Shown piece by piece: positions 45,308-57,792 of a DNA stretch of 64,000 nucleotides. Below the pieces are notes generated by a model. It was not told where the DNA came from. It made no database searches and was given only the letters and a program-made list of their open reading frames with translations. The translations under genes and the position numbers were made by a program. The first letter of the stretch is position 1. Each line of letters starts with the position of its first letter. The DNA is from Amylostereum areolatum (lineage: Eukaryota; Basidiomycota; Agaricomycetes; Russulales; Stereaceae). The stretch lies in NCBI GenBank assembly GCA_012932865.1, contig SAXG01000066.1:1-64000 (forward strand), in the 5' to 3' direction.

Positions 45308-47797
45308 TTACTGTCCTACGGGTTTCAACCCTGTGCTCTTCTCTTGCATCTATGAATACAAAAACAGAATGAGACAGCCGTCTTGATCCACCAATTCGAC
45401 TCACCCATGGACGATCTTGACTAGTGTACTTCATGACTGGTCGCTGGTAACACGCAACCCTCTCCAGGTCTCTCTCGGTGTATAGAGGGAGAACGATACC
45501 CAGCTCGTAGTTTGTCACCTGCAATACGCATTCAGCCATGTTGATCAGAAGAAGGGCGAAGGGAGACTCACGTTCAATACAGGGTTGCGGCCAGATCCCG
45601 ACAACGTGCCCCAGGCCGAAGGTGTGAAATCGTGTGAGCCGACATACGCCCAACCATAGAGCGGTCCAGGAGCGCTTCCTTTCTCGTCCAAGATCACAAC
45701 GTCGTCGTCTTCCAAATCCGAATCACTATTTCTGCTATTTGAGCCTGGTGAGTTCAGAATCGCAATGATCATCTGCAATAAGCGCCCCCCTGTCACTCTA
45801 GGAAGACACGGAAAGAAAAGGCCATGGTTGAACCTTGCTATGCATAAGGACCTTTCCACGTTTGCTTCTGGACTGGTAGAACAGCTCTCTAGGAAACTTC
45901 GCATCTTCCCACTGGATCTTCCGACAAAATATCATCCCGCCACTCTAAGACCCGATCATTAGCACTAGAGCATAAGCTTTCTCCAAGGAGATCACCTTCT
46001 CGCCAAGCGCACTACCACGCACCCACTCCGCCGTCGGAAACAGAATTCGTATACTTGGCCATGGCAGCTTCATTAGGCTTGACTTGGGCTGGTCCAGCCA
46101 CTTTTCCGGACTCTCCCCCGTCGCAGACGTATAGAATTCGTTCAGCCATTGCGTGCTGTAAGTCCCAATGAACGAGCCCTATATCCAGGATGTCGACGTC
46201 CACCTGCAAAATATTGATATTCAGGAAACAAGGCGAACCTGGCACTCGAGTATGACATTCTTGCCCTGTCTATTGCTTCTAAGGCTGCTGACTTCACGCA
46301 CGGCCTTCATGAGCGCCGCATGCCCATTCTTGAGGACCCTCGGCCAGCCCTCGTGCTTCCCAGCTATACTGGACACAAGTTTTGCCTTGACTCGCGAGAA
46401 GTCCCAATTGGTACGCAAGGCTCCCGGATGAAGCGACGGAAGCGGAATCTTCGGGTGCTGTATTCGTTCAACGTTAGCGGTGTAAAAAAACATAGGATGG
46501 ACGCACGTCGTTGTGGACCAAACTTGTAAGTGCGGGGCCGACATTGAGTGCTTGAAGGACATGCTCGAAAGTTGCCGGGAAGTCCGTTGCCTCGGGATCG
46601 GGTCGAATTGCAGATGAGTGCTTCTCGACGTCTTGAACCCAAGCGGACTACACCAAGTGAGCCCAAAATTTGAGCCAAAGATATGGTTTTTACGCACGTT
46701 CTCGATATCATGCCAGTCATAATCTATGAGGTTGGCCGTCGATATCACAATCCGAAGTCGACCTGTCTTGTAAAAAATCTGGGGTGATGTTAGACAGAAC
46801 CGGTGCAGCATTAACGGGGGTGTTATACCAAGAAAAACTGTCCGTCTTGTTAGCCGGTAAAACATTCGAAGCCCACCGGAATTAAGTACCTTGATATTCA
46901 TAGCTCCACGCCCATCATGAAGTACTGGCGTGGCACGTATCCAATTGGGTAAGATTTCCTTGACTGTGGGCGAATTGCTTGAAGCGGGTGTCGGCTGAAC
47001 CACAAGGACAACTGGCGTTGACGGAAGGAAGAACTGATATATCCACGGCACGGATACCGCGCAGGAGGACAAAATGGCAAGTTCGATTTGAGACTTCTGC
47101 AGGTGAGACGACATAAGCACTGTGCATTTAAGTAAGGGAAATAAATGCTCACATCACCGATGATCTCTGAAAGTCGCCACACGGGGTTCCCACCCTCCGG
47201 ATTATTAGTATCGTTAACGAGCCGGTTCGCGGTCTGCCTTAGCTCTCCATCCCAGAAGAAGCCGTCGTTTTCCCGTAGTCGCCCCTTCTCCTTGCCCTTT
47301 CTTCGCAACACTTCCGGCGGGAATCCTTCTGAGGATATTTTTCCCGAGAGCGACATGCCGGAGGAGGTAGGTCTCTTGCGTGGTGGTTCAGTGATATCGG
47401 AATAACCTTGCTCTTCTCGGAACCGCTTGAGACGTGCAAGACGCGCCTGCTCTAGTTGCGCACGTTCGGATAAGAATGTTGGCTTTGAGGCGGTGGGAGA
47501 GATAGGTACGGGTGTTGAGTAAGATTGTCCAGGGGATAAAGATACAGGGGTCGTTGGGTTGACCCGTGTGCGTGGCGGGCCAGCGCTGTTGGCCTTTGAC
47601 GAGGCAATGTCGCGGTTTAAGTCCGTCTGAGATTTTGCTTCCTCGTTGTTCTCTACTGATATCGGCGGTTCTCGAAGGGCAAGCCTCCGCGACTCTTCAA
47701 GACTCAACGACGAAGCTCTGAATGTGGATGTTCATCAGGACGACAAACATAACAATGTTCTAAGAGCTCACATCATGGTGTCGTCGTCGTCTGGCAT
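45308..47797 (-). CDS. Tyrosyl-DNA phosphodiesterase 1-like protein with altered active site
   Basis: Eleven exons: 47797-47772, 47717-47153, 47096-46890, 46778-46698, 46647-46507, 46457-46239, 46178-45996, 45944-45834, 45772-45572, 45518-45405, 45349-45308. They give 629 residues with all junctions in frame. TDP1 landmarks: WRLSEIIGD, VKEILPNWIRATPVLHDGRG, RLRIVISTANLIDYDWHDIE, GKHEGWPRVLKNGHAALMKA, GSFIGTYSTQWLNEFYTSAT, VLMHSK, GWAYVGSHDFTPSAWG. TDP1 repairs DNA ends by removing peptides from 3' phosphates, using two H-x-K...N motifs. Here the first motif reads N264-I-K266 instead of H-x-K and lacks about three residues after it, though N of STANL is present. The second has H509 and K511, but Asp559 where Asn is usual. 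It may be a pseudoenzyme. The gene symbol is left empty because activity is doubtful. Confidence 0.85.
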
Positions 47798-48083
47798 GTC
47801 GGGAACAACACGTCTATTCGTACTTGGACAGCGAGGAAAGTCGGATGAATGTGGGGTTTCCTGTATTTTGTGGTTGGAAATCAGAGAGTGTTGAGCATCG
47901 CGACGCGTCCCAGGTGCGTGACCCTCGTGGTGTTACAGCTATTCCCAAAAACCATGTCCCACGCGTGAGAATAGCCTCGGGGTAATTCCGTAAAATGCGA
48001 AAAATGCGAAAAATAAAGAAAAATCTCCCCCGAGTGCTGTAGCCCTCCTCTACACTTTCCTACCCACCATATCATCATTTCTG

Positions 48084-48380
48084 TAGAATCGACCCCGGCA
48101 TCAAGTCGCGTGGCCTCTGCCTCATCGACGAGGGATATGGCCCAGCACAAGTGGCTGAACTCTTGAATGTGTCCACCAAGAGCCTCCGCCGTTGGCAACA
48201 CAACTATGCTGAGTACAATGATGCTATCTCACCTTGTCCATACCAAGGACATCCCACTGTGTTCACTGGAGAGATTATGGACGATATCCGTGGCCTGCTG
48301 GAAGAAGATCCCACCCTGTACATCGACGAAGTCCAGCACTTCCTCGCCCTCGAGCACGACCTTCCCATGCCAATCTCAGG
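48084..48380 (+). pseudogene. N-terminal HTH fragment of a Tc1/IS630-type transposase
   Basis: An open frame encodes LCLIDEGYGPAQVAELLNVS and TKSLRRWQHNYAEYNDA, then HPTVFTGEIMDDIRGLLEED and PTLYIDEVQHFLALEHDLPM. This is the paired helix-turn-helix region of fungal IS630/Tc1-like transposases (helix-turn-helix, then a winged HTH ending in the LYIDEVQ-type segment). It stops near 48380, before the catalytic DDE domain, and runs into an unrelated frame. No terminal inverted repeats are evident. It is a relic. Confidence 0.7.
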
Positions 48381-48659
48381 CCATCAACACCACCATCAAC
48401 GCTGTCACCACCCCCGAGAAGATAGAAGACATCGTCGACATCATACCCTATGGCCCCGAGCTCCCCGACCCCCTTTATCATCGTGCCAACATCAACGAGT
48501 GGTGGAAGGAGGACCCTCAGGGGGATTGCCCGTGTAGAGCTTGTCGTGGAGTATCTGCTTCGCTCGGGGGCAACTGCTCGGGACTGTTTACTTGTCATTA
48601 ATCAAGCCGAACTGGAGTTGACATGGAGCGATTTAACAAGGTCAACTATAGACGACTCA

Positions 48660-49117
48660 TGTCATGAACGGTCTATAATTTTCTTTTTACTTTACATTGG
48701 TTACACACTTTAGGACTTATCGGCTTATCACCGGTCCAGCTCCACTTCGGCCCGGACCCGGTTCATCTATATCCCACCCGGGCCCACATAACTCATCTCG
48801 GCCCGAGTCTGACTCCTTTCCCTTGACTCATGCTGTACAATACTGACTCATGCTGTGCTCTTTTACATACAACTGCTTACTTATACTTGGTCTGCTTACT
48901 GATCGCCGTGTATTGGTTGCTTACCTAAGTCTCTCTCCTCTCATGTATATAAGGCTCACTCTCGCTGTACATATTCCCTATCTCGAGCTAGTCAATTCTA
49001 CCGACTTTGCTTGCTTTCCCTTGTCTGTCGCCGTGTCTGATCGGCTCCCCTCCGTCGTCCTTATCTTCTAGTCAGCTGTGTCGTAACTTGGTGCTGCCGC
49101 ACTAGTCCTTGCTGACA
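48660..49117 (+). mobile_element. Solo LTR of the A family
   Basis: 458 bp from TGTCATGAACGG to TTGCTGACA, closely similar to 9848-10298. A TATATAAGG box lies at 48946-48954. The flanks ACTCA and TGGAA do not form a target duplication, although the reading frame continues across it. Confidence 0.9.
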
Positions 49118-49745
49118 TGGAAGTCCTTGGCAAGCTCGATGACAGATGGAGGCGCCTAGTCTCCAACATTCTCAAGGCACATCCTTCCCTCGAGCCACAA
49201 CCCAGGCGTCGTGCGATGGAAAAACGAGCTGAACGCCCCCGTCCATCTCCACAAGTGCCGTCCCCATCCCTCCCTCCTCCGCCCCAAGCTCCTATACGGA
49301 GGGCGCCACCACTCCGGCTTCCACTTCCTGCACCATCCGCCCCCAAACCAGTCATCCCCAGGAAACAACGCACTCAACCAGGAACATCTGCGCATACTGC
49401 ACTGCAGGTACCAAGCATACCCCCCCCCCCCATCCACCATCCATGTCCTTGGCCCAGATTGCGCTTGCGGCCAAAGCTCCGGTCAAAGGTGGATCCAAAA
49501 CAGGGCAATACTTTGTCGGACAGGCCGCATTGTCCACCCAATTCACCGTCAATCGGCGGAAGGGCAGTGGCGGGAAAGGTGGGACGGCCAGCTCCCTGGA
49601 TGACATAGCAGGTTTCACGAAAGCTGAACTGGCGGAAATGGAAGAAGACCCTGATGCGGACGAGGAAGAACCCCCCTTGGAAGAATGCGCTGCAAGAGCT
49701 CCGCCACCTACCATCCCTTCTCCCGCCCAGAAGCAATTGGGACTT

Positions 49746-50239
49746 TGTCATGAACGTTACCATTCCGGACATCTCGGACACCTCGGAGACCTCGGGGATA
49801 ATATCCCAATTCATTTTTATTTTCATTTCTATCTGACTACTCATCACTTAGTAATACTCCGTCACTCCGGTGGAGACTCGGCTTATCCTTGCTCCTTCCT
49901 GACGTCATGACTCCAGGCTCGTCTTATCATCGCTTCCTTTGACTCCACATGACATCATAAACGCTGCGCATGACATCATGCCGCTCCGGACCCGGCTCAT
50001 CCTTATTGTCTCGCTTACTGATCCTGCTGCGCATGTATCTATACTTAGCTCTGCTTACTGACCGCCGTGTGTCGTAGCTTACTAAGTGACTCTGCCTCGT
50101 AGTATATAAGGGCTCCATTCCTCCTGTACATATTCCTCATCTCGACCTAGTCAATACTACCGACCTTATCCCCCATTGTCCCTCTTCACTTGTGTCACAC
50201 GTCGTCGCCTAGTGCTCGTCACTAAGGCCGTTGCTGACA
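49746..50239 (+). repeat. 5' LTR of E
   Basis: TGTCATGAACGTT start, GTTGCTGACA end, TATATAAG box at 50103-50110. Sequence after it begins TAAGGTCGAG, with no TGG-type primer site evident. Confidence 0.95.
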
Positions 50240-50713
50240 TAAGGTCGAGATCTACTTTACCATCGCACTACCCGACGACCATCGTAGCGTAGCATACCTG
50301 TCCGTAGTAGACGCCTTATTGCGCTACTAACTCCACTTTTCCTTCGTGCCGCCTCGGATCATTGCCCCCAGCGTACGCGACTAGTCACCCCGATTCTGTG
50401 GTCGTGTGCACGCATCAGCGGCGCCGGCTTGACGTAACCGCGTTACGTTACACGTACTCGGGGCCCCTCGAACACCACGAGAACCCAGACGTGACAGTTG
50501 AAGGTGCACCTAACGGTGTAGGAGGCTAGTAAAAGCGACAAAGGGAAAGTGACCTGAGAAGTTCTTGGGCTCGTGACCCTTGAACGAAGAGACAGCCAAC
50601 AGGCCGAGAAGGCTGAGGCAGACCGTCTTGCGATTGGAAAGACCAGTGACATATCCCTCAACACCCGATCCCCTTGCCGTACTAGTAACCGTCCTCGACT
50701 CGGGGGCTAGTAC

Positions 50714-51955
50714 ATGGGAGAGGAACACCAAGCCTTGGAAGAAGAAAACTTCCATTTCCCCGACTTCGACTTCGTGTATGAACGCGAAGAATTCACAGCC
50801 GTCACCGAAATCGAACGTGACACCGCCATCACCGCCTACTTTGGCGACAACCTCTTCGACGCCCACAACTGGGTCTACGCCTCTGCGAGCAACCCTGATT
50901 GGGGATTTCGGGTTCGAGTTGACTGGACTCGGATCATCGTATCAATTGAACAGGGCCATCCCCGGCTTGAGTTCCGGCCCTATTTCTCTGCAATCTACCG
51001 GAACGAACAACTACCAAATCAGTGGTACGGGCCCCACACCCCCATCCCCATCTACACCACGACCAGCCCAGAAGGTGGGAGGCCAACGCCAACGCCAAGC
51101 CCGCCACCGCAAGAAGAAGGCTTCTGGACAGCCCCCAGCAGTCCCCTCCCCTCAACCCACGAGGATTCAGATTCCAGCAGGTCCGCACCCAGTAGCTTGC
51201 GATCCCTGGACGGATCCCCGCGGATTTATCCACTTGGGCCTTGGACCATCGGAGACGGAGGAGGAATTGGAAGCGAACTAGACGAAGTCGACGACATCCT
51301 CGACCTATACCTCTCCGACACTACTACCCTCGTCGACGACGACTCCCTTGAATACGACCCCGACAACCTCGAGTGGGGAGAACCAGAAAACCTCAATAAC
51401 AACGATTGGGATCAGATCCCCGTCCCCTACATCGCAACTCCACCCCAAATCCCTCGCCCACTCTAAACCGTGTCGTCCACTTACGGATTACGCCCCCGCA
51501 GTCCCCATCCCCTCCCCCGAGGAATCACCGAAGAATACCTCCGAAGGGAACGGAGATTTCTTTACTTCATCCACTTAGAAGGAGACGAAGAAGAAGAACA
51601 AGTCTACTTTGTTGACGGAGAGTGGTGTGCCGACGAAGAAGGGAATCAAGCCCTCACCGAAGACCACCTCGCCCTCATCGCCCTAGACTACGACCGACGT
51701 GAAGAACATCTAAGGAACCAACCTCCCCCCGCACCACCCCCACCCCCACCATATAACCCACCCCCTCGAACCTTCCAAGTCCAAACCCACACCGGACCCC
51801 TACGACCCCGCTCCCCCCCCCTCATCCGCCTGGAAAAGAAGACAAGCCATGGCCGCCACTGTCCTCAACCGCCGCGCGGCCGATCAAACCAACTGCCCCG
51901 CCAACATCGCCGCATTCGCCCCCGTCCTCGGAAATACCCGCTACGCTTTCCTTAA
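50714..51955 (+). CDS. Pre-gag ORF of element E
   Basis: From ATG 50714 a 250-residue acidic protein (FHFPDFDFVYEREEFTAVTE, then DAHNWVYASASNPDWGFRVR) ends at TAA 51464-51466. The same frame then stays open without any ATG to 51955, encoding GITEEYLRRERRFLYFIHLE and GEWCADEEGNQALTEDHLAL, and overlaps the gag start by about 107 bases in a different frame. D1 and D2 encode matching segments in the same order just before gag. This points to a conserved element protein or Gag extension. Whether the TAA is a mutation or a real end is not clear. No known domain. Confidence 0.6.
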
Positions 51956-53189
51956 TGGAATAGCATACGAAGTCGCCAAATTCGAATTCACCGACGACCC
52001 ATTAAATGGAACACAATGGGCCTATGTCGACGCCGGAAACTGGCACGCCTTCAGTAACCTAATCATCGCCGCATTCACTCCCGCCGCCCCAGGAGCGCCG
52101 ACAGCCGCTACCGCTAAACGAAAAATCCACGCCGCCAAACCACGGGAGTACAGCGGAAAACGTTCGGAATACGCGGACTTCAAACATGAAGTCACCAGTT
52201 ACATCGAAGCGGCCCCCCAAGACTTCGTCAGTGAAATCGACCAAGTCCGCTTCATTCTCAGTTACATGAGGGAAGGCGCCGCCAAGGAATGGGCGCGCAA
52301 CTTCAAAGACGCCAATGTCCTCACCGCCGGAACCACGGTCACTATGGCCAACTTCATCACCGCCCTCGACGCCTCCTTCGTCAGCACCTCGGATCAGCAA
52401 GACGCGCTCAATGAACTGGATCAGTTCAAAATGGGGAACAAATCAGCCGATGAATTCTTCGTTAAGTTCGAACAAATTGCGCGACGCGCTAACGTTATCC
52501 CCACCAACGACGACGCCTGGTTCCTTCGTATTCTCAAAGCCAACATCAAGATAGAGATACTGAAGAACATCTTCCGCAGCCCGCCGGTCCCCACCACATA
52601 CACCGACTGGAAGAAACGCGTCACCGAGATGGACAATGCCTGGCGCGAAATCTCCGAAATGCACCGCGGACACCCCTCCTCCTCCACCCATACCACCTCC
52701 AAACCCAAAGACGTCAAAGATGCCATGGGTACCATTCATGGAGGCGGTGGACAAGCCATGGACATAGGTGCCGTCGATACCAAGGGACGCTGCTTCAAAT
52801 GTGGAATGACCAACCACATCTCCAAGGACTGCAAAGCGTCGGTCGAATATATCCGAAAAAAGTGGGGACGCGATCGCTACAGCACGTCTCCCAATTACAA
52901 AGGACCCCGCTCCCCGAACACCCCGCGACCGCCTCCCTTCAAACGCAACCCCAACCAGCAAGCACGGTCCCAGACCACGGAAGAGTTCGCCTCGCCCAAA
53001 GAATGGATTGACACTCTAGACGACGAGCAGCGAAAGATGATCCTCCGCGCTCTGGTGGAAACCGACGGCAAAACCACGCCAACGCCCAAGACGGAAGCAA
53101 AGAAGAAGAAGAAGGACAAAAACAAGGTAGTCGACGACAGGAGCACCAAGAGCGGTGGATCGGATGCCGACGCGGAGTCGGATTTTTAG
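51849..53189 (+). CDS. gag: Gag of element E
   Basis: 446 residues from an ATG in strong context (AGCCATGGCC). The Gag core spans about residues 90-260 (EIDQVRFILSYMREGAAKEW to DWKKRVTEMDNAWREI). A CCHC knuckle CFKCGMTNHISKDC starts at residue 315. A lysine-rich tail ends SDF-stop. The frame is intact. The stop TAG is part of the T-run slip site. Confidence 0.93.
   Translation: MAATVLNRRAADQTNCPANIAAFAPVLGNTRYAFLNGIAYEVAKFEFTDDPLNGTQWAYVDAGNWHAFSNLIIAAFTPAAPGAPTAATAKRKIHAAKPREYSGKRSEYADFKHEVTSYIEAAPQDFVSEIDQVRFILSYMREGAAKEWARNFKDANVLTAGTTVTMANFITALDASFVSTSDQQDALNELDQFKMGNKSADEFFVKFEQIARRANVIPTNDDAWFLRILKANIKIEILKNIFRSPPVPTTYTDWKKRVTEMDNAWREISEMHRGHPSSSTHTTSKPKDVKDAMGTIHGGGGQAMDIGAVDTKGRCFKCGMTNHISKDCKASVEYIRKKWGRDRYSTSPNYKGPRSPNTPRPPPFKRNPNQQARSQTTEEFASPKEWIDTLDDEQRKMILRALVETDGKTTPTPKTEAKKKKKDKNKVVDDRSTKSGGSDADAESDF
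53180..53189 (+). promoter_or_regulatory. Candidate -1 frameshift site of E (GGATTTTTAG)
   Basis: Gag reads TCG GAT TTT TAG. The -1 frame reads TTT TTA GAG and joins pol with no stop. Pol's own ATG at 53201 is 11 bases past the stop, the same spacing as in A. Confidence 0.6.
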
Positions 53190-53200
53190 AGGGGCGAAGG

Positions 53201-56200
53201 ATGAACACGGCATCCAACGCCTCGAAACCAGTTTCTCGATGGCCTCTTTCTCGCATTCTATCATCAGGACTCTCTGTACCCTCTCGCTTCCCTGACCCGG
53301 ATTTCTTCAATCGCTGGCCCCATTCTCGTTTACGATCACATGTACATCCCTCACTGGAAAAGGACTCGGTGAAGACCGAGACTACGACGCGCGATGGCTG
53401 GGGCGCGTCGCTGGACACAATTAAATCCCCTCCTCCCCCGTATATGTCGCTCCGCACGTCCAACACGACGATAAACTGTAGCCCAGGTGAGAAGCCTGCC
53501 CTCAAGAAGGACGAAGAAAAGAAGAAATTCCCGGTCGGATGGACGGCCTTCAACACCGTCGACTGGGCCGCCCCGGAAATCCTGGATCCAATCAAGCCGC
53601 GGACCTTCACATGGCCCGCGTTCAACCCCTTCCTCCGAGTGCCACCGGTGAAACTCCCTAAGACATCGCGCGCTCATGTGGGCACCATCCATGAGGAGGA
53701 TACGGATGTCACCCAACCACCTCCCCGAGAGGAAAAGGGCATAGTTCGACCTCCTCAGGGCGGATACACGCCAGATCCTTCTTGCAAGGTCGGGGACACG
53801 AAGCCGGAAAACGGAGGCGGGGGTTGCATTGACAGGGAAATCCCGGTGGACCCGAGTTTAGCTCGGGACAGGGGAGGCGCGATGGCAGGGGCGCCCCCCA
53901 CAGGTGTAGATACGTCACGAAAATATACGTTACCAAGAACTGCGCAATGGACCTTGAAACGCTTAAGGGAAGACAAACCTGAAAGCGCGATCGCAGAACT
54001 ACGGATATGGACTCATCATAAGCGACGAGAAGAAGCCACCCACGAAGCCGTTCAAGAGATCGGCCGAATGGGAGACGAACAAGCGATCCAAGCCTTGCAC
54101 GAGCTTCACTCACCCATGAGGTTCATACGATCAAACGGACGACGAGAGCAGATCAACGTCCCCATCCGGCTCCAGTTCGGTCCAAAGACAGTAAACGCCC
54201 AGGCCCTAATCGATAGCGGATGTACGGGGTCGTGCATTGACGAAGCCTTCGTCAAAAAACACGACATCCCTACTAAGAAAACCGCACGACCGATTCCGGT
54301 TAAAAACGCAGACGGAACCCACAACTTGGGAGGACCAATAACCGAGTACGTTACGGCGCATGTAACCATTCACGGGCACGAAGAAGACCTTGACTTGGCG
54401 GTTTCACACCTCGGAATGAACGTCTACATCGGTCACGAATGGCTTCGACAGCACAACCCGTCGATCAATTGGACAGAAGGGACTATCACGTTCGACAGGT
54501 GCCCCCAGGAATGCCAACCCACGAAATTCAACATCGACGAGAAAGATGAGGAAACACCTGACGAAGTCTACCCTCTAGAAGAAGGCGAACAATTATACGC
54601 CTTTGACTGGGAAGGTTACCAATCATCGACCTCGCTATACATCAGGACACTTGCTTCGGACATCGCCATTGCGGAAAACGCGAAGAAAAAGGCTCAAACC
54701 TTCGCGGAACGCGTCCCCTCGGATTATCACGAATTTAAGGACATCTTCGACAAAGACGACTTTGATAAACTCCCAAAAAGACGACCTTGGGACCACGCCA
54801 TCGAACTCAAGCCCGATTTCACACCCGTAGATTGCAAAGTCTACCCATTAACGCTGGACGAGCAAGGGAAACTAGACGACTTTCTCGAAGAAAACCTACG
54901 CTCCGGACGCATCCGCAACTCAAAATCCCCGATGGCCTCACCGTTTTTCTTCATTAAAAAGAAAGACGGATCCCTCCGACCGGTGCAAGACTACAGACGG
55001 CTTAACGACATGACCATAAAAAATCGTTATCCACTCCCACTCGTACAGGAACTCCTCGACAAGTTAAAAGGAGCCAAGGTATTCACCAAACTCGACGTAC
55101 GATGGGGATACAACAACGTCCGTATCAAGGAAGGAGACGAATGGAAAGCCGCATTCCGCACCAACAAGGGACTCTTTGAACCAACGGTCATGTTTTTCGG
55201 CCTCACGAACTCGCCCGCCACCTTCCAAGCCATGATGAACGACCTCTTCCGAGACCTGATCCATGAAGGCATTGTAGTTGTCTACCTCGATGACATCCTG
55301 ATCTTTACGGAAACGCTTGAACAACACCGGCAGGCCGTCAAACAGGTACTCCAAATCCTACGCGACAACAACCTGTACCTAAAACCGGAAAAATGCGACT
55401 TCGAGCAGGAAGAAATCGAATACCTAGGAATGATCGTAGGACACGGCAAGGTCCGAATGGACCCCGCCAAAGTCGCAGCTATTACCAACTGGACCGCCCC
55501 CACGACAAAAAAACAATTACAATCATTCCTCGGATTCTGCAACTTCTACAGACGCTTTGTACCGGATTTCAGTCGAATCACGCATGACCTAACCAAACTC
55601 ACGGGTCATACGGACTGGGAATGGACAGACGCTCAACAAGTGGCCTTCGAAGAGCTCAAACGGCGAATCACATCACAACCGGTCCTAGCCATTCCCACGG
55701 ATAACGAAAAGTTCCGTGTCGAAGCCGATTCATCCGACTACGCCACCGGAGCAGTACTATCGCAGAAGCAAGCCAACGGCCACTGGCACCCCATTGCCTA
55801 CTTTTCCAAAGCACTGAGCCCAGCCGAACGCAACTACGAAATCTACGATAAGGAACTGCTAGCGATCATGTCGGCCCTAGACGAATGGCGACAATACCTT
55901 ATGGGTGCCCGACAACCGTTCGACATATGGACCGATCACCGTAACCTGACCTACTTCCGGAAGGCGCAGAAACTCAACCGACGACAAGCAAGATGGTTAA
56001 TGGAGTTACAGGAGTACGACTTCACCCTGACGCATAAAGCCGGCAAACAAATGGGCAAGCCCGACGCCATTTCACGACAGGCGGGGCTTAAAAAGGGGGA
56101 AAATGACAACAAGGACGTCGTCCTCCTTAAAACCGAGCTGTTTCGTGCACTCAGGACACCCGAAGGATCAGGAATAATGGTGGATGGACCGGAAAACGCC

Positions 56201-57286
56201 TTCATCACGCGCATAAAAGGGACAACCAAGCAGGATGACTCAGTAAAAAGAGCGCTAGCCATGAAAGTCAAGGGATGGAAGGAACAAGAAAACAATCTTT
56301 TTACGTTCCAACAACGAATCTACGTACCCCGCGACAAAAAGCTACGCGCAGACATCATCCAGGCTCACCATGACGGACCACTCAATGGACACCCAGGACG
56401 CTACAAGACACACGAACTCATCACGCGCAACTATTGGTGGCCGGCAATACGAGACGACGTACGAAAGTACGTCGAAGGCTGCGAAACGTGCCAACGGAAC
56501 AAAATACGCCACGACCAAATAGCCGCCCCGCTGCATCCACACGAGCCTCCCAAGGGACCATGGGAGCACGTCTCAATCGACTTTGTCATGCCGTTACCCG
56601 TCTCAGAAGGATACGACGCCATCTGTAATGTCAACTGCATGGGCACCAAGCAAGTCGTATTCTGGGCCACAACCAAAGACCTCACCGAAGACGAGTTAGC
56701 CAAAGAATTCTTACGCAATGTCGTGCCCCATCATGGTGTCCCGCGAAAGATCGTCAGCGACCGAGGCAGCGTATTCGTCTCCAAATTCACGAAAGCCTTG
56801 TGCGAACAACTGGGAATTGAAGCCAACCCCTCCACAGCGTACCACCCCCAAACCGATGGACAAACCGAACGCTCCAATATGACGATGGAAAACTACCTCC
56901 GCATCTATGTAAACCATCGTCAGGACGACTGGGCCCATTTCCTACCCCTGGCCATGACCGCGTTCAACAATATGACCCATTCATCCATCGGCATGTCCCC
57001 TAACTTCGCCAATTACGGTCGCGAACTCTACCTCGGAACAAATCCCCGCCGCGAAACAACCAACCCCACGGCCAACGAACTCGCCCAACGAATGCGAGAC
57101 ATCTACACCGAAGCACGCTCCGCCCTCAAGGCCGCTCAAAATGATCAGAAGCGGTTCTATGATCGTAACAAAGCCGACCCCGTGGACTACCATGTCGGGG
57201 ACTTCGTATGGTTGGAAGCCAAAACTCGCGACGGACAGACGGTGATCCATACCGTACGACCAATGCAGAAGCTAGACGCCAAATGA
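53201..57286 (+). pseudogene. pol: Pol polyprotein of E, cut by a nonsense codon before the chromodomain
   Basis: 1361 codons from ATG 53201. There is a long N-terminal extension, then retropepsin with IDSG (Asp near residue 338), reverse transcriptase with YLDD (695-698), RNase H, integrase zinc region (HHDGPLNGHPGRYKTHEL to CETCQRNK) and core with DFVMPLP, SDRG and QTDGQTE. The frame ends at TGA 57284-57286 after MQKLDAK, where A continues with Arg-Phe-Gly-Pro-Phe. This is a CGA-to-TGA change. Enzyme domains are complete; the C-terminal integrase part and chromodomain are cut off unless the stop is read through. Confidence 0.93.
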
Positions 57287-57792
57287 TTCGGGCCGTTCAA
57301 AGTTCTGAAAAAGGTTGGGGCATCGGCGTACCATCTTCAACTCCCGAAGACGTGGGGACGTAAACACCCAGTGTTCAACGAATCCCTCTTATCACCGCAC
57401 AACGGTCCTGCCTTCGACCAACAGAAAAAGGCACCACCTCCGCCCCCTGACCTTATCAAAGGAGAAGAATTCTACGAAGTAGAATCTATCGTCGACGTCC
57501 GTAGAAAGTCGAAACGCCTCGAATTCCTGGTCCATTGGAAAGGGTACGATCAAAGTGAAGATACCTGGGAACCAAAGACAAATCTGGGGAAAGCCAAGAA
57601 ACCCCTAGACGACTTCTACCGCCGCCACCCCACTGCCTTAAGACTGCTCAAATGGCTCCTCATACGCCGATTACGATCGAAGCCAACCATGCGATCATGA
57701 AGGCTTCCCATGAGCGTCTGGACAAACATCTTGTGTGCCGAAAGGTTTATCATCGGGATTCAACGAGGACGTTGAATCTAACGGGAAGGTGA
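57287..57792 (+). pseudogene. C-terminal integrase and chromodomain tail of E pol
   Basis: Continues the pol frame after the nonsense codon: FGPFKVLKKVGASAYHLQLP, KHPVFNESLLSPHNGPAF, then a chromodomain (FLVHWKGYDQSEDTWEP). It ends at 57700. A later frame encodes EDVESNGKVMS-stop at the LTR border, matching the end of A pol, so at least one frameshift lies between 57600 and 57750. Chromodomains direct chromoviruses to particular chromatin. Confidence 0.8.

Noticed and set aside
52443..53625. Long minus-strand frames opposite E gag and pol
   Set aside because: Antisense to clear gag and pol with zinc knuckle and protease; no independent domain.
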